A program made the translations under genes and the position numbers. Of a stretch of 33,759 nucleotides of DNA, positions 1-7,299 are shown piece after piece; the stretch's first letter is position 1; each line of letters opens with the position of its first letter. The notes beneath the pieces were generated by a model. That model was not told where the DNA came from and made no database searches. It saw only the letters and a program-made list of their open reading frames with translations. The DNA comes from a virus. The DNA lies in IMG/VR virus record IMGVR_UViG_3300021961_000332, positions 1 through 33,759 of that record, one strand, 5' to 3'.

Positions 1-271
1 TCTGATCCAGTTGCAGTTGTCTCTCAGAGTTTAGGATAGCAGGATCGTTTGCCTTGTACTCAATCTTGTATCCATCCTTGGTTGCCTCTACCTTATAGGA
101 AGAGTAGTCACCCTGAGGGAAGTTGATTACAGGAAACTGTGGTCGATTTATTAAATGACCGAGAGCACCAATGTGAGCAATGCCAACTAAAGATGCCAAT
201 GCCAACCCAGCGGTCTTTATTGGTGATCTTTTAGTTGTTGGTGTTTCCGTTGGCGTTTCGGTCTTTTTCAT
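1..271 (-). CDS. Membrane-anchored hypothetical protein (3' end beyond window)
   Basis: The ATG at 271 opens a frame of 90 complete codons that is still open at position 1, so the C-terminus is missing. The N-terminus is Lys/Thr/Pro-rich (MKKTETPTETPTTKRS), followed by one hydrophobic segment at about residues 19-40 and then a polar region containing YSSYKVEATKDGYKIEY. This suggests a single-pass or signal-anchored protein with a small exported domain. The start lies one base after the stop of the 89-residue gene upstream, so the two are probably co-translated. I recognise it only as the kind of small membrane protein commonly found beside the replication genes of T4-like cyanophages; no function is assigned. 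Confidence 0.7.
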   Translation of the reverse strand, partial: MKKTETPTETPTTKRSPIKTAGLALASLVGIAHIGALGHLINRPQFPVINFPQGDYSSYKVEATKDGYKIEYKANDPAILNSERQLQLDQ

Positions 272-272
272 T

Positions 273-542
273 TTAGAACGGGAGAGCGGGTCCAGTCGTC
301 TTAGGAAGGGACGCACCACCTTGGGGTATAGCACCACCAGTTACAGAAGGCATCTTAGGCATAGCACCTTGGATCATACCAGGGAGTGCCTCAGAGAGGG
401 AATCTGTTGCTGCCTTGATTGCCTGCTCCTTAGCAGATTCAATCAGAGCGTCTTTGTTAAGATAAACATAAGCCCCACCGCCAACAACGGCAGCAGATAC
501 ACCAAAAGACGCAAGAGCGAGTACATTGATGAGTTTTTGCAT
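273..542 (-). CDS. Small secreted or membrane-anchored hypothetical protein, 89 aa
   Basis: ATG start. An N-terminal hydrophobic stretch (residues 4-28, ending in GGGAYVYLNK) looks like a signal anchor. It is followed by an amphipathic helix-like region (DALIESAKEQAIKAA) and a Pro/Gly-rich tail with repeated GGxxPxxG-type elements. It starts 5 bases after the stop of the 159-residue membrane gene and ends one base before the next start, so all three probably form one transcription unit. Similar short proteins occur in cyanophages. No enzymatic motif is visible and function is unknown. Confidence 0.75.
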   Translation of the reverse strand: MQKLINVLALASFGVSAAVVGGGAYVYLNKDALIESAKEQAIKAATDSLSEALPGMIQGAMPKMPSVTGGAIPQGGASLPKTTGPALPF

Positions 543-547
543 AATAG

Positions 548-1027
548 TTAGATAGTAGGCATTACGGGAGGTTCGCCACCCTTGTCGGGTGCCACCCCAG
601 TGATCTGAATCGGGGCTTGTTCAATACGAATCGTTTGCGCTGGAGCCGTTTGCGCCGCCGCAGCGATGAGTTTCTCAAGATCTGCTTTGGAGACACCGCC
701 GCCAGCAACCCCCTTGAACGTGCCGTCACCATTCTTCTTGGCAGTTTGAACCCCAAAAGTCGCGAGCACCCCTGTGAAGACGGAGGCGATGAAAGTGGGA
801 TCGAGTTTTTGCTCAGGGATACCAAGAGCAGGTGGCAGTTTGATGTAAGCAAGGGTAAGGATGCCACCAGACCAGACGAGGATACCAAGACGCACGAAAG
901 TGCTAAGGATGGCAAGGTGTTCCTCGCTATCCCCAGCAGCCTCCTTGAGTCTGGCAAGCGGACCTTTCTTCTTTTCCGCCTGTTTTACCTCTTCCTTTTC
1001 AAGTGATTCTTTGGTTTCTTCCGACAC
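548..1027 (-). CDS. Two-TM membrane protein, 159 aa, holin-like topology
   Basis: The start is a GTG at 1027. No in-frame ATG exists between it and the regA stop, which is in the same frame. The N-terminus is charged (about 30 residues rich in Lys and Glu). Two hydrophobic segments follow, at about residues 39-63 and 79-95, then a Gly-rich linker, an Ala-rich helix and a Pro-rich tail. A late-promoter-like CATAAATA box lies 22 bases upstream, unlike the neighbouring early replication genes. A small two-TM protein under late control could be a holin or an envelope-associated protein, but this is inference from topology and context only; no lysis gene is adjacent in the window. Confidence 0.7.
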   Translation of the reverse strand: MSEETKESLEKEEVKQAEKKKGPLARLKEAAGDSEEHLAILSTFVRLGILVWSGGILTLAYIKLPPALGIPEQKLDPTFIASVFTGVLATFGVQTAKKNGDGTFKGVAGGGVSKADLEKLIAAAAQTAPAQTIRIEQAPIQITGVAPDKGGEPPVMPTI

Positions 1028-1048
1028 GGTAGCGGAGCATGGCAGCTC

Positions 1049-1056
1049 TATTTATG
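1049..1056 (-). promoter_or_regulatory. Late-promoter-like box CATAAATA
   Basis: The minus strand reads CATAAATA, matching the NATAAATA form of the T4-type late promoter. It overlaps the regA stop codon and ends 22 bases before the GTG of the 159-residue membrane gene. The short AT-rich word could occur by chance in coding sequence, so confidence is limited. Confidence 0.35.
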
Positions 1057-1477
1057 CTTCTGCAACTGCTACTTTCTTTTTGCCGATATTGTATTTAGAT
1101 TCCAAGATCCACTCGCCCTTGTCCTTGTAGGACAGGACTTTGATTTGATTAAGTGGTGCCAGTTGATCATCAGTTAGTTCATTAACAACTGTAATCAGAC
1201 CCCAATCAGAAAGCAGACGTGCAATCCTATTACGTCTTTGCACATCATTGTCGCTGATGTTAGTTTGCTTACCATCTAGAGCAAACAGTTCTTTGAAATG
1301 GACAATATAATACTTGCCCTTCTTGTGTAGGATGTGGCAAGATTGATACAGTTTTCTCTCCTTGCGAGATGCAACACCGATTCTTGTCAAAGTTTCACGG
1401 ACTTTCAGAAAATCATCGGGTTCACGAAGGGTGACTTCCAACATCAAATCTTGAGACCACTTGATCTCATCACTCAT
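1052..1477 (-). CDS. regA: RegA translational repressor
   Basis: This 141-residue protein matches the T4 RegA family (122 aa in T4) in overall layout, starting MSDEIKWSQDLMLEV and including the RIARLLSDWGL helix. RegA binds translation-initiation regions of early phage mRNAs and represses them, including genes 44, 45 and 62 in T4. Its position directly after gp62, with a 4-base ATGA overlap, matches the conserved T4 order 44-62-regA. It is therefore co-translated with the clamp loader it probably controls. The C-terminus is Lys/Ala-rich. The identification combines sequence resemblance and synteny. Confidence 0.9.
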   Translation of the reverse strand: MSDEIKWSQDLMLEVTLREPDDFLKVRETLTRIGVASRKERKLYQSCHILHKKGKYYIVHFKELFALDGKQTNISDNDVQRRNRIARLLSDWGLITVVNELTDDQLAPLNQIKVLSYKDKGEWILESKYNIGKKKVAVAEA

Positions 1478-1866
1478 CTTTTTCCTCCAATGTCAAGTTT
1501 TGATTTAATAATGTCAAGTTGTTCTTTTGTCAGAATCCGCAAAACTTGTTCCGCTTTCTCATAGTTGTAACCATAATACCGCTTTACAAGGTCAATGTCC
1601 GTGTTGGACTCCTTCTTCTGCCAAGGAGAAAATCTTTTGGATTTCCTAACACTATATAGATAAAACTGATATTGAAGATCTTTGTCTAAATGTGCCATAC
1701 CATTCATGGTATTGGCGTGCATTACCGTGTCGATGAACCCACCCAGACACTTGTTAATAACAAAGGCAGGATACTTAACCATTGCCCTTTCATCCTCTGT
1801 CAGATCCCCCTGCTTAAGGTTGATACTGTTCAGATAGTCCTTAAGAGGGATTTCGTGGTTAGACAT
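1474..1866 (-). CDS. 62: Clamp loader small subunit gp62
   Basis: This 130-residue protein lies where T4 gene 62 is expected, immediately before regA. It is shorter than T4 gp62 (187 aa), as is usual in cyanophages. Recognisable stretches are DYLNSIN near the N-terminus, HLDKDLQYQFYLYSVRK-type sequence in the middle, KRYYGY, and a basic end. gp62 partners with gp44 to load the gp45 sliding clamp onto primer-template DNA. The start overlaps the end of the DNA methylase gene by 8 bases. In T4 genes 62 and 44 are adjacent; here two other genes lie between them. Confidence 0.85.
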   Translation of the reverse strand: MSNHEIPLKDYLNSINLKQGDLTEDERAMVKYPAFVINKCLGGFIDTVMHANTMNGMAHLDKDLQYQFYLYSVRKSKRFSPWQKKESNTDIDLVKRYYGYNYEKAEQVLRILTKEQLDIIKSKLDIGGKR

Positions 1867-2695
1867 AGAGTAGTTCTACTGGCGTGAGTGGTTCGACTTG
1901 GTAGTTCGTGATCAAGAGTTCTTGTTTGCGATTGTCTCTGCGATGCTGCATACCATATGTGATGTTGAAGTTGCGTTGCTCGTACTCAGAGAATGCTTCA
2001 GAGATCTCATCCTTCACATTATAGGTGACCATCCACTTGTGTGGACATGCTTTGCAAGACTGTGCAAACCAATCGTGGTCAAAGTCCTTATGGAGTTTTG
2101 CATTTGATCCGTACAGGTAAGAACCAATCATGTACGGAGGATCCAGGAAGACGAATACATCATCGCCTGGGTCCTGCATCAGATCAGTGTAGTCATAGTT
2201 AGTAATCGTCCATGACTGAATGATGTCCGAGTATTCTTTCAGTGCCTTAGCACCACGCACAGTAAAGTTCTGTCGGGATGCAGTGGCAGAGAATGCAGAG
2301 TTCTCAGTCAACCCACTGTAAGAGCACTTATTAAGAATCCAAAAAAGAACAGCTTGGCGAAAAGAGTCAGCTTCGTGAATCTCTTCCTTAGCAGTGATGA
2401 ATAACTCCTTCGCTTTGGGTTCATCATCGTGCTCAAGTTTGATTGCTTGCAGAACATCAGAAAGATCGTCTCCATAGTCTTGGAGGACAGTCCAAAAGTT
2501 GTAGAGGTAATCATACTTGTCATTCACCCATACAGGGGTATCAGGATTTGCTTTGCTGAAAGCGATTGCTACAGACCCACCACCCAAGAAAGGTTCCCTA
2601 AACTCAGCAATCTGCTTAGGGAACCATTTCATTAGTTGATCAGCGACGCGAGACTTACCACCAGGGTATCTCAGAGGTGTCTTTAACTTCTTCAT
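1859..2695 (-). CDS. dam: D12-class DNA adenine N6-methyltransferase (Dam-like)
   Basis: The 278-residue protein carries the full D12 class motif set: LRYPGGKSR at residues 8-16, the SAM-binding EPFLGGGS at 34-41, and the catalytic FLDPPY at 183-188. The length matches T4 Dam (259 aa) and E. coli Dam (278 aa). The expected reaction is transfer of a methyl group from SAM to adenine N6, probably in GATC, which is frequent in this window. It sits in the middle of the replication operon between the 2OG oxygenase (ATGA overlap upstream) and gp62 (8-base overlap), so it is expressed with replication and could protect new phage DNA from restriction. The target sequence is inferred, not shown. Confidence 0.93.
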   Translation of the reverse strand: MKKLKTPLRYPGGKSRVADQLMKWFPKQIAEFREPFLGGGSVAIAFSKANPDTPVWVNDKYDYLYNFWTVLQDYGDDLSDVLQAIKLEHDDEPKAKELFITAKEEIHEADSFRQAVLFWILNKCSYSGLTENSAFSATASRQNFTVRGAKALKEYSDIIQSWTITNYDYTDLMQDPGDDVFVFLDPPYMIGSYLYGSNAKLHKDFDHDWFAQSCKACPHKWMVTYNVKDEISEAFSEYEQRNFNITYGMQHRRDNRKQELLITNYQVEPLTPVELLYV

Positions 2696-3327
2696 AACAC
2701 TTGTAACCTCACTTGAGGGTAATCATCAGCAGTATTGTTGGTGTCACCTTCGGGCATAGTGTTGAAAGATATGCACCAGCGATCTTCTTCTTGATCGTTT
2801 GGTTGGGACTTATGCATCAACCACCCAGGGAACAGAATGAGTTTTCCTTTGCTAGCAGGAATCTCTTCGTAAGGTAACCACCCGTCTCTCCGTGCAATCT
2901 CTAATGCATCAAAGTTCCGTGGCGTTACTGGATCATGGAATACCGTTGACACTCCATCAGTCAGATACAGAATACCTGAGATGGCAGACATTGTGTGTCT
3001 GTGTAATGGATGGCATCCACCAGATTTGCCCTTAGAAAGAACTGCCCACATTAGAGAAACAGCAAGACTGTTCGTATCCAAGTAGTAGTGTACCATATAA
3101 GAGTTCAAACACTCTTGGATCTGCCGCAAGAGATTAGAAAACTCAGGACGCTTGTGTAGATCTCCACGAGATGTGTAGACAGTCCAGGGAAAGTTATAGA
3201 TCCCCAGTTCCTCATTGTGCAAAGCGTCCCATACACACTGGTCAATCTCAATACCCTCAAACTCCATCACCTCAGTGGGGAAGAGTTTGTGGACATTAGA
3301 GATTTCCTTTAGAGGCAACTTGTTCAT
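2692..3327 (-). CDS. 2-oxoglutarate/Fe(II)-dependent oxygenase, phage type
   Basis: This 211-residue protein resembles the 2OG-Fe(II) oxygenase family often seen in cyanophages (TIGR02466 / PF13759-like). The metal-binding region is HPLHRH at residues 106-111, followed by SGILYLTD. The distal His lies in FPGWLMHKSQP (H172), and the 2OG-binding Arg is probably R183 in DRWCISFN. The family hydroxylates or oxidises protein or small-molecule substrates; the phage substrate is unknown. ATGA overlaps join it to gp44 upstream and to the methylase downstream, so it is embedded in the replication operon. An alternative role in nucleic-acid modification cannot be excluded. Confidence 0.85.
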   Translation of the reverse strand: MNKLPLKEISNVHKLFPTEVMEFEGIEIDQCVWDALHNEELGIYNFPWTVYTSRGDLHKRPEFSNLLRQIQECLNSYMVHYYLDTNSLAVSLMWAVLSKGKSGGCHPLHRHTMSAISGILYLTDGVSTVFHDPVTPRNFDALEIARRDGWLPYEEIPASKGKLILFPGWLMHKSQPNDQEEDRWCISFNTMPEGDTNNTADDYPQVRLQVL

Positions 3328-4259
3328 TTGTACTCACACCTCATCATCAACTCTGTCAGAAATGCCACCAAGTTGATCTCTTGATCAACAACGAAAGCAG
3401 ACTTGTACTGATACTCACCGATGATGAGCACTGCCTCAGGAATACTCTTGGGTTCAAGGTAATCATAGAGCGAGTCATACACTTTCCTCATGATTTTGAT
3501 GGGTTCGTTGTCCAAGTTTTGAACAACCCACTTACGCATGTTGGTGAACTCACGACCTCTGAGATATTTAACAAGGTCTTGAATCTGTACGTCAGTGCCC
3601 TGAGCAAGGACACCAGAGTCAATCTTGCCGCGAGAGGAGTACCGCTGCAACTCATTCAGAGTACGACGGAAGTCGGGGAAGTGCTTCTTAACCAGAGCAG
3701 CAACCACCTTAGGATCAAAGTCAACACTCTCTTTAGTGAGAATGTCTTGAGTCCGCTTAAAGAACTGACCAGCAATGGCAGTCTTGTCAGTGCCCTTGAG
3801 GGCAAAGTCAATCACGGCACAACGGGAGTGCAGAGGTTCAATGATCTTGTTCTTGTAGTTACAAGTGAAGATGAATCGGCAGACCTTGCTGAACTCCTCT
3901 ATGGACGCCCTGAGCAGCAGTTGCACGTCAGGGGTGGTGTTGTCCGCCTCATCCACGATGATGACCTTGTGACGTGCCTCAGAGGTCAGAGAGACGGTGC
4001 TAGCAAACCCCTTTGCTTGGTTCCGTACAGTGTCAAGGAAACGACCTTCGTCGGAACCGTTGATCACGATGTAGTCCGCACCCAACTCTTCGCACAGTGC
4101 CTTGGCAACAGTGGTCTTACCGACACCAGCGGTGCCAGCAAGAAGCAGGTTGGGAATCTCACCCTGGTCTAGGAACCCCCTGAAGACTTCCTTGGTGGAG
4201 TCTGGCAAAATGCAGTCATCGATAGTCTTAGGACGATATTCTTCAACCCAGAGAAACAT
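3324..4259 (-). CDS. 44: Clamp loader ATPase subunit gp44
   Basis: This 311-residue AAA+ ATPase is close in length to T4 gp44 (319 aa). It shows Walker A GTAGVGKTT (42-50), Walker B VIIVDEAD (99-106), and the Ser-Arg-Cys arginine-finger motif of clamp loaders at 145-147. With gp62 it forms the pentameric loader that opens and closes the gp45 clamp using ATP during phage DNA replication. It follows gp45 with a 16-base gap and overlaps the 2OG oxygenase by 4 bases. The ATG at 4259 is the only plausible start, as the conserved N-terminal WVEEYRP begins at residue 4. Confidence 0.96.
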   Translation of the reverse strand: MFLWVEEYRPKTIDDCILPDSTKEVFRGFLDQGEIPNLLLAGTAGVGKTTVAKALCEELGADYIVINGSDEGRFLDTVRNQAKGFASTVSLTSEARHKVIIVDEADNTTPDVQLLLRASIEEFSKVCRFIFTCNYKNKIIEPLHSRCAVIDFALKGTDKTAIAGQFFKRTQDILTKESVDFDPKVVAALVKKHFPDFRRTLNELQRYSSRGKIDSGVLAQGTDVQIQDLVKYLRGREFTNMRKWVVQNLDNEPIKIMRKVYDSLYDYLEPKSIPEAVLIIGEYQYKSAFVVDQEINLVAFLTELMMRCEYK

Positions 4260-4275
4260 AATGTAAAATCAGCGA

Positions 4276-4971
4276 TCAGGATACGGAGTCGGGTTCAAGG
4301 GCAATGAAGTATTCAACGTCAAGGTTTTGACCCTTGAAGTGTGCAACCTTCTTGTCCGAGATGTTCACAACATAGTTGACAGAAGTGGCAGAACGTTGTG
4401 CCTGTGACATAACTTTAAGGTTCTCAACCTTGAAGCAGAAACAGTAGTCACGGTCGTCCTCACCAACCTCAATCTCAAATGCGTTGCTGGTGTCGTTCTT
4501 CTTGTCAGTAACAGACAGAATCATCTTACCGTTGCTGGTAGACAGGCACAGGTCAGGAACCATGTACATCTTGGCAGCACGTTCGATAGTGATCAGAGTG
4601 TCAGAAGACAGATCAAACGATGCAATGGTGTCAGGCAGACTGAACTCTTTCTTGGGAGGAGTGGTGATGATGTCAGGATCAGCGTAGAAGAAGGTGGTGC
4701 TGGACCGACCGTTCTTCGATTTGACGCGGCAACGACGCTCATCGATGTCCAGTTCTGGTTGTTCGATCAGGGAGATACCACCCAGGAAGGTGGACAGATC
4801 ATAGAATGCCATCTGATGAGGAAAGTCCTCAGGAACCGTAGCACGAGCAAGGATGTTACGGTTCAGTGAGATAGTGCTGATCTTGCTGCCTGGTTCAATA
4901 ACAATCGACTTGTTGATATTGCTGAAGTTCTTCAGCAGATCATAGGTAACAGGGGAAAGACTAATACTCAT
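4276..4971 (-). CDS. 45: Sliding clamp gp45
   Basis: This 231-residue protein has the size of T4 gp45 (228 aa) and the usual beginning LSPVTYDLLKNFSNIN, found in cyanophage clamps. It is a trimeric DNA clamp that gives processivity to the phage polymerase. In T4 it also activates late transcription through gp55 and gp33. It is followed by its loader genes (44, then 62) and preceded, with a 4-base ATGA overlap, by a 95-residue unknown gene. Finding gp45 and gp55 in the same window supports the late-promoter calls made here. Confidence 0.95.
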   Translation of the reverse strand: MSISLSPVTYDLLKNFSNINKSIVIEPGSKISTISLNRNILARATVPEDFPHQMAFYDLSTFLGGISLIEQPELDIDERRCRVKSKNGRSSTTFFYADPDIITTPPKKEFSLPDTIASFDLSSDTLITIERAAKMYMVPDLCLSTSNGKMILSVTDKKNDTSNAFEIEVGEDDRDYCFCFKVENLKVMSQAQRSATSVNYVVNISDKKVAHFKGQNLDVEYFIALEPDSVS

Positions 4972-5255
4972 TGAGGATACGTTTCAGTTTGTGCGTTTTT
5001 ATCGTTGAAGTGGAGAAGGAGCATACCGTAGTGCAGGATTTTAACGATGTCCCTGCGGGCGGTGCCCTTCTTATCATACCGAGAGGCATATTTGAGGATG
5101 TTACTTCGGCAGAATGCCTCAGCGTCACCACATGCCTCAATCAGATCGAGTGTCTGGATAGAGTCATTACCAGAGGAATAGTGTTGACCGTATGTGCTCA
5201 GCACATAGGCAAGCAGTTCCTCAAGAATGCGATCTTCACTGTACTTCATTTCCAT
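4968..5255 (-). CDS. DUF3310-like small helical protein, 95 aa
   Basis: The sequence is all-helical in character, with the core FCRSNILKYASRYDKKGTAR followed by a second hydrophobic helix (DIVKILHYGMLLLHF). This resembles the NIxKYxxRYxxK core of DUF3310, a family of small phage proteins sometimes called nucleotide kinases without firm proof. The start is the ATG at 5255; an alternative is the ATG at 5249. It overlaps gp45 by ATGA and is the first gene after the intergenic region behind the AAA ATPase, so it is likely the promoter-proximal gene of the replication operon. No active site is visible. Confidence 0.75.
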   Translation of the reverse strand: MEMKYSEDRILEELLAYVLSTYGQHYSSGNDSIQTLDLIEACGDAEAFCRSNILKYASRYDKKGTARRDIVKILHYGMLLLHFNDKNAQTETYPQ

Positions 5256-5270
5256 AATCAGACTTGGTTA

Positions 5271-5299
5271 AGTGTACTACGTTTTTCAGAAAGGTGCAA
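5271..5299 (-). promoter_or_regulatory. Weak sigma70-like promoter ahead of the gp45 operon
   Basis: The minus strand has TTGCAC at 5299-5294 and TACACT at 5276-5271, separated by 17 bases. Agreement with consensus is modest: 3 of 6 for the -35 and 4 of 6 for the -10. It is placed sensibly, straddling the 3' end of the AAA ATPase gene and the 30-base gap before the replication operon. It may be an early or middle promoter. Confidence 0.3.
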
Positions 5300-6389
5300 C
5301 ATCGGTAAGGGTGTTGGCAGTATCCACCTCAGCATCAATCTTATCATACAGTTCGATGAAAGACTGCTTGGTTTCATCATCGAAACGGTTGAGGCAGACT
5401 TTGATTGCCTTCAGACGATCACCAAAGATCGCAAAGGCACGGATGATGTGCACAAGACGACGGGTCGAGATCACCTCGTCAACACCACCCTCAGCAAAAG
5501 TCTTACGGATGATGTCTGCCCATGCAACGAGAGAGTTAATGAAGGTCTCTTCGCAGCAGTTGAGTTCTTGGCAGTAGTTGTTGAGCAGTTTGGTTTCGAT
5601 TGCAGGAGTGGGATACTCTTGCTCAAAGGTCAGGGGGAATCGTTCGAGGAACGCTTCGTTGAGGACGTTGGTTCCGACGAATCGACCGTCTTCACTGCCC
5701 TTGCCCTTAGTGTTAGCAGTAGCAACCACAGTAAAACCACTAGCAGGTGTGACATATCGACCAATCTTCTTAAGGAATACACCTTTGCCTTCCAGTACAG
5801 ACTGCAGGCAGAGGATTTTATTGCTAGCAAGATCGATTTCGTCAAGCAGCAGGACTGCGCCGCGCTCAAGTGCTTCGATCACAGGACCGTTGTGCCAGAC
5901 CGTGTTGCCGTCTTGGAGACGGAATCCGCCAATCAGGTCGTCTTCATCGGTCTCAACAGTAATGTTGACACGGATCAGTTCACGACCGAGTTGTGCACAT
6001 GCCTGCTCAACAGAGAAGGTCTTGCCGTTGCCAGACAGACCAGTGATGAACATGGGGTAGAAGATATTGGACTTGATGATCTTCTTAAGGTCACGAAAGT
6101 TCCCGAACGGGACAAAGTTGTTATCTTCTTGCGGAATCAAGTTAGTATTTTCCCGTACGGTAACATGGTTAGAGAGTTGTTGCTCAAACTGTTCGCGTGC
6201 TTCTTGCACGGTCAGATCCCACTTGCCCCGACCAGACTTGTACTGCTCAAGACGCTTAGTAACGGTGGGGTAAGACACGCCGAAGTGGTCAGAGGCAGCA
6301 ACAAGGTTTGCCGTCGAAACTTCGGGACCAAAGGTGCTGGTCAGATAGGAGATCAGGTCTTCGATGGTCACGTTAGAGAGGCGAGGCAT
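5286..6389 (-). CDS. cobS: CobS/MoxR-type AAA+ ATPase with N-terminal HTH-like region
   Basis: This 367-residue protein is the cyanophage CobS homologue. Walker A is GLSGNGKT (117-124) and Walker B is LLLDEID (180-186). Sensor-type elements follow, including TANTKGKG. Residues about 8-57 resemble a winged-helix or HTH region (LVAASDHFGVSYPTVTKRLE), unlike a bare AAA module. In bacteria CobS and CobT form the AAA ring that helps insert cobalt into the corrin ring; phage copies may act with host CobN, or may be general MoxR-like chaperones. A zincin+VWA gene lies 0.9 kb upstream, so an AAA/VWA pair is encoded here. It has its own TATAAT promoter region. Confidence 0.88.
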   Translation of the reverse strand: MPRLSNVTIEDLISYLTSTFGPEVSTANLVAASDHFGVSYPTVTKRLEQYKSGRGKWDLTVQEAREQFEQQLSNHVTVRENTNLIPQEDNNFVPFGNFRDLKKIIKSNIFYPMFITGLSGNGKTFSVEQACAQLGRELIRVNITVETDEDDLIGGFRLQDGNTVWHNGPVIEALERGAVLLLDEIDLASNKILCLQSVLEGKGVFLKKIGRYVTPASGFTVVATANTKGKGSEDGRFVGTNVLNEAFLERFPLTFEQEYPTPAIETKLLNNYCQELNCCEETFINSLVAWADIIRKTFAEGGVDEVISTRRLVHIIRAFAIFGDRLKAIKVCLNRFDDETKQSFIELYDKIDAEVDTANTLTDVAPF

Positions 6390-6414
6390 GTGGTGTTCTG
6401 TTGATTACCCACTT

Positions 6415-6449
6415 ATTATAGGGGCAGAGTCGGGGCAGACTGGGGCAGA
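6415..6449 (-). promoter_or_regulatory. TATAAT promoter with three direct repeats in the -35 region
   Basis: The minus strand has a perfect -10 TATAAT at 6420-6415. No TTGACA is present upstream. Instead, three copies of the octamer TCTGCCCC (plus strand GGGGCAGA at 6421, 6432 and 6442) abut the -10 at 10-11-base spacing, about one helical turn. This arrangement suggests an activator-dependent promoter for the cobS-like gene. The -10 and repeats are seen directly; activation is inferred. Confidence 0.6.
6421..6449. repeat. Triple direct repeat GGGGCAGA
   Basis: Three exact 8-base copies start at 6421, 6432 and 6442 (plus-strand orientation), inside the 64-base gap between speD and the AAA ATPase gene. 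The near-helical phasing is typical of sites for a dimeric or tandem DNA-binding protein. Confidence 0.7.
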
Positions 6450-6457
6450 GTGGACAG

Positions 6458-6793
6458 TTAGGCAAGTGGTCTCACGAACTCCTGACTGACCACGTTGGTG
6501 GCGTACATCATGGAGTACATGTAATCCACACCATCTTGGGGTTTTGTATGATCACCACATGTGAAAACATCACACACCGCCATACCTAACTCTGGCCATG
6601 TGTGAATACTAATATGACTCTCTGCCAGCATGGCAACACAAGTTACACCTTGAGGATCAAACTTGTGAGAGTTCAATGCAAGAAGTGTGGATCCACACTT
6701 TACGCTGGCATGATAGATGACATCTCTAATATATTTTTCGTCATCAAGAAGGACAGCGGAACACCCTTTGAGGGTGAAGAGGATGTGTCTCAT
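6458..6793 (-). CDS. speD: S-adenosylmethionine decarboxylase proenzyme SpeD
   Basis: This 111-residue prokaryotic class 1b SpeD is probably full length. The motif AESHISIHTWPE contains the autocleavage Ser59, which becomes the pyruvoyl group. His64 and Cys79 (in CDVFTCG) keep the spacing of the family's processing residues. The enzyme decarboxylates S-adenosylmethionine to supply aminopropyl groups for spermidine. This is a known cyanophage auxiliary metabolic gene and may support polyamine supply for DNA packaging or host photosynthesis. The start is the ATG at 6793, which gives an ATGA overlap with the preceding gene; a TTG at 6799 is less likely. Confidence 0.95.
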   Translation of the reverse strand: MRHILFTLKGCSAVLLDDEKYIRDVIYHASVKCGSTLLALNSHKFDPQGVTCVAMLAESHISIHTWPELGMAVCDVFTCGDHTKPQDGVDYMYSMMYATNVVSQEFVRPLA

Positions 6794-7299
6794 ATCCAAT
6801 CAGGTTTACGCTCAGGTTTACGAAGGTAGTTGCCCGCTGCCCAGGGTTTTGAAGCAACATACATGCGATACGCAGTCACTGTGTCAATGCTGGTATCAAG
6901 TTTGTACTCATCTGGCATGGCACGTACAAAGGGAGAATGCTTGTTAGAGCAAGCACCACTCCAATATATGTTTGCCATCTCGATAGTGTTTTGGCAAGCA
7001 TGAACCTTACCATAACGGTAAGTATATTCATGGCACAATGCAAGACCGTGCTCAATCAACCAGGCGATATTGTGCTTGGTTGCTGCTGCCCACTTAGTAC
7101 AAGGGTGATTTTTGAACGCACCCTTTTTAGTATTATACACTGTGCCGTCCGCTTTGAAAAGGGGGGCAATGTCGTGATAGTGAGGACTGTAGATAATCGC
7201 TAACATTTGTGCCGTTTCTAATGGCATCTTGACGATGTGCTTGTCTGGCAACATTCCTGCTGCCAGAACTGGATCCTCATCAACTACAAAGATGTTCAT
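6790..7299 (-). CDS. Conserved phage protein of unknown function, 169 aa
   Basis: The N-terminus MNIFVVDEDPVLAAGML followed by DKHIVKMPLETAQML is a distinctive pattern I associate with a family in T4-like phages without an established function. The rest is rich in His, Tyr and Trp (PHYHD, HPCTKWAA, NIYWSGACSNKH), which could form a metal or nucleic-acid site. The C-terminus is basic (NYLRKPERKPDW). It is joined by ATGA overlaps to the zincin-VWA gene upstream and to speD downstream, so it belongs to this accessory operon. I considered a DNA glycosylase relationship but could not support it. Confidence 0.8.
   Translation of the reverse strand: MNIFVVDEDPVLAAGMLPDKHIVKMPLETAQMLAIIYSPHYHDIAPLFKADGTVYNTKKGAFKNHPCTKWAAATKHNIAWLIEHGLALCHEYTYRYGKVHACQNTIEMANIYWSGACSNKHSPFVRAMPDEYKLDTSIDTVTAYRMYVASKPWAAGNYLRKPERKPDWI

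Noticed and set aside
4971-6404. A 477-codon plus-strand frame
   Set aside because: Antisense to the AAA ATPase and the 95-residue gene; a shadow of real coding sequence.
6790-7299. Pyrimidine-dimer glycosylase (endonuclease V) identity for the 169-residue protein
   Set aside because: The N-terminus lacks the Thr2 nucleophile context and overall pattern of T4 endonuclease V; left as unknown.
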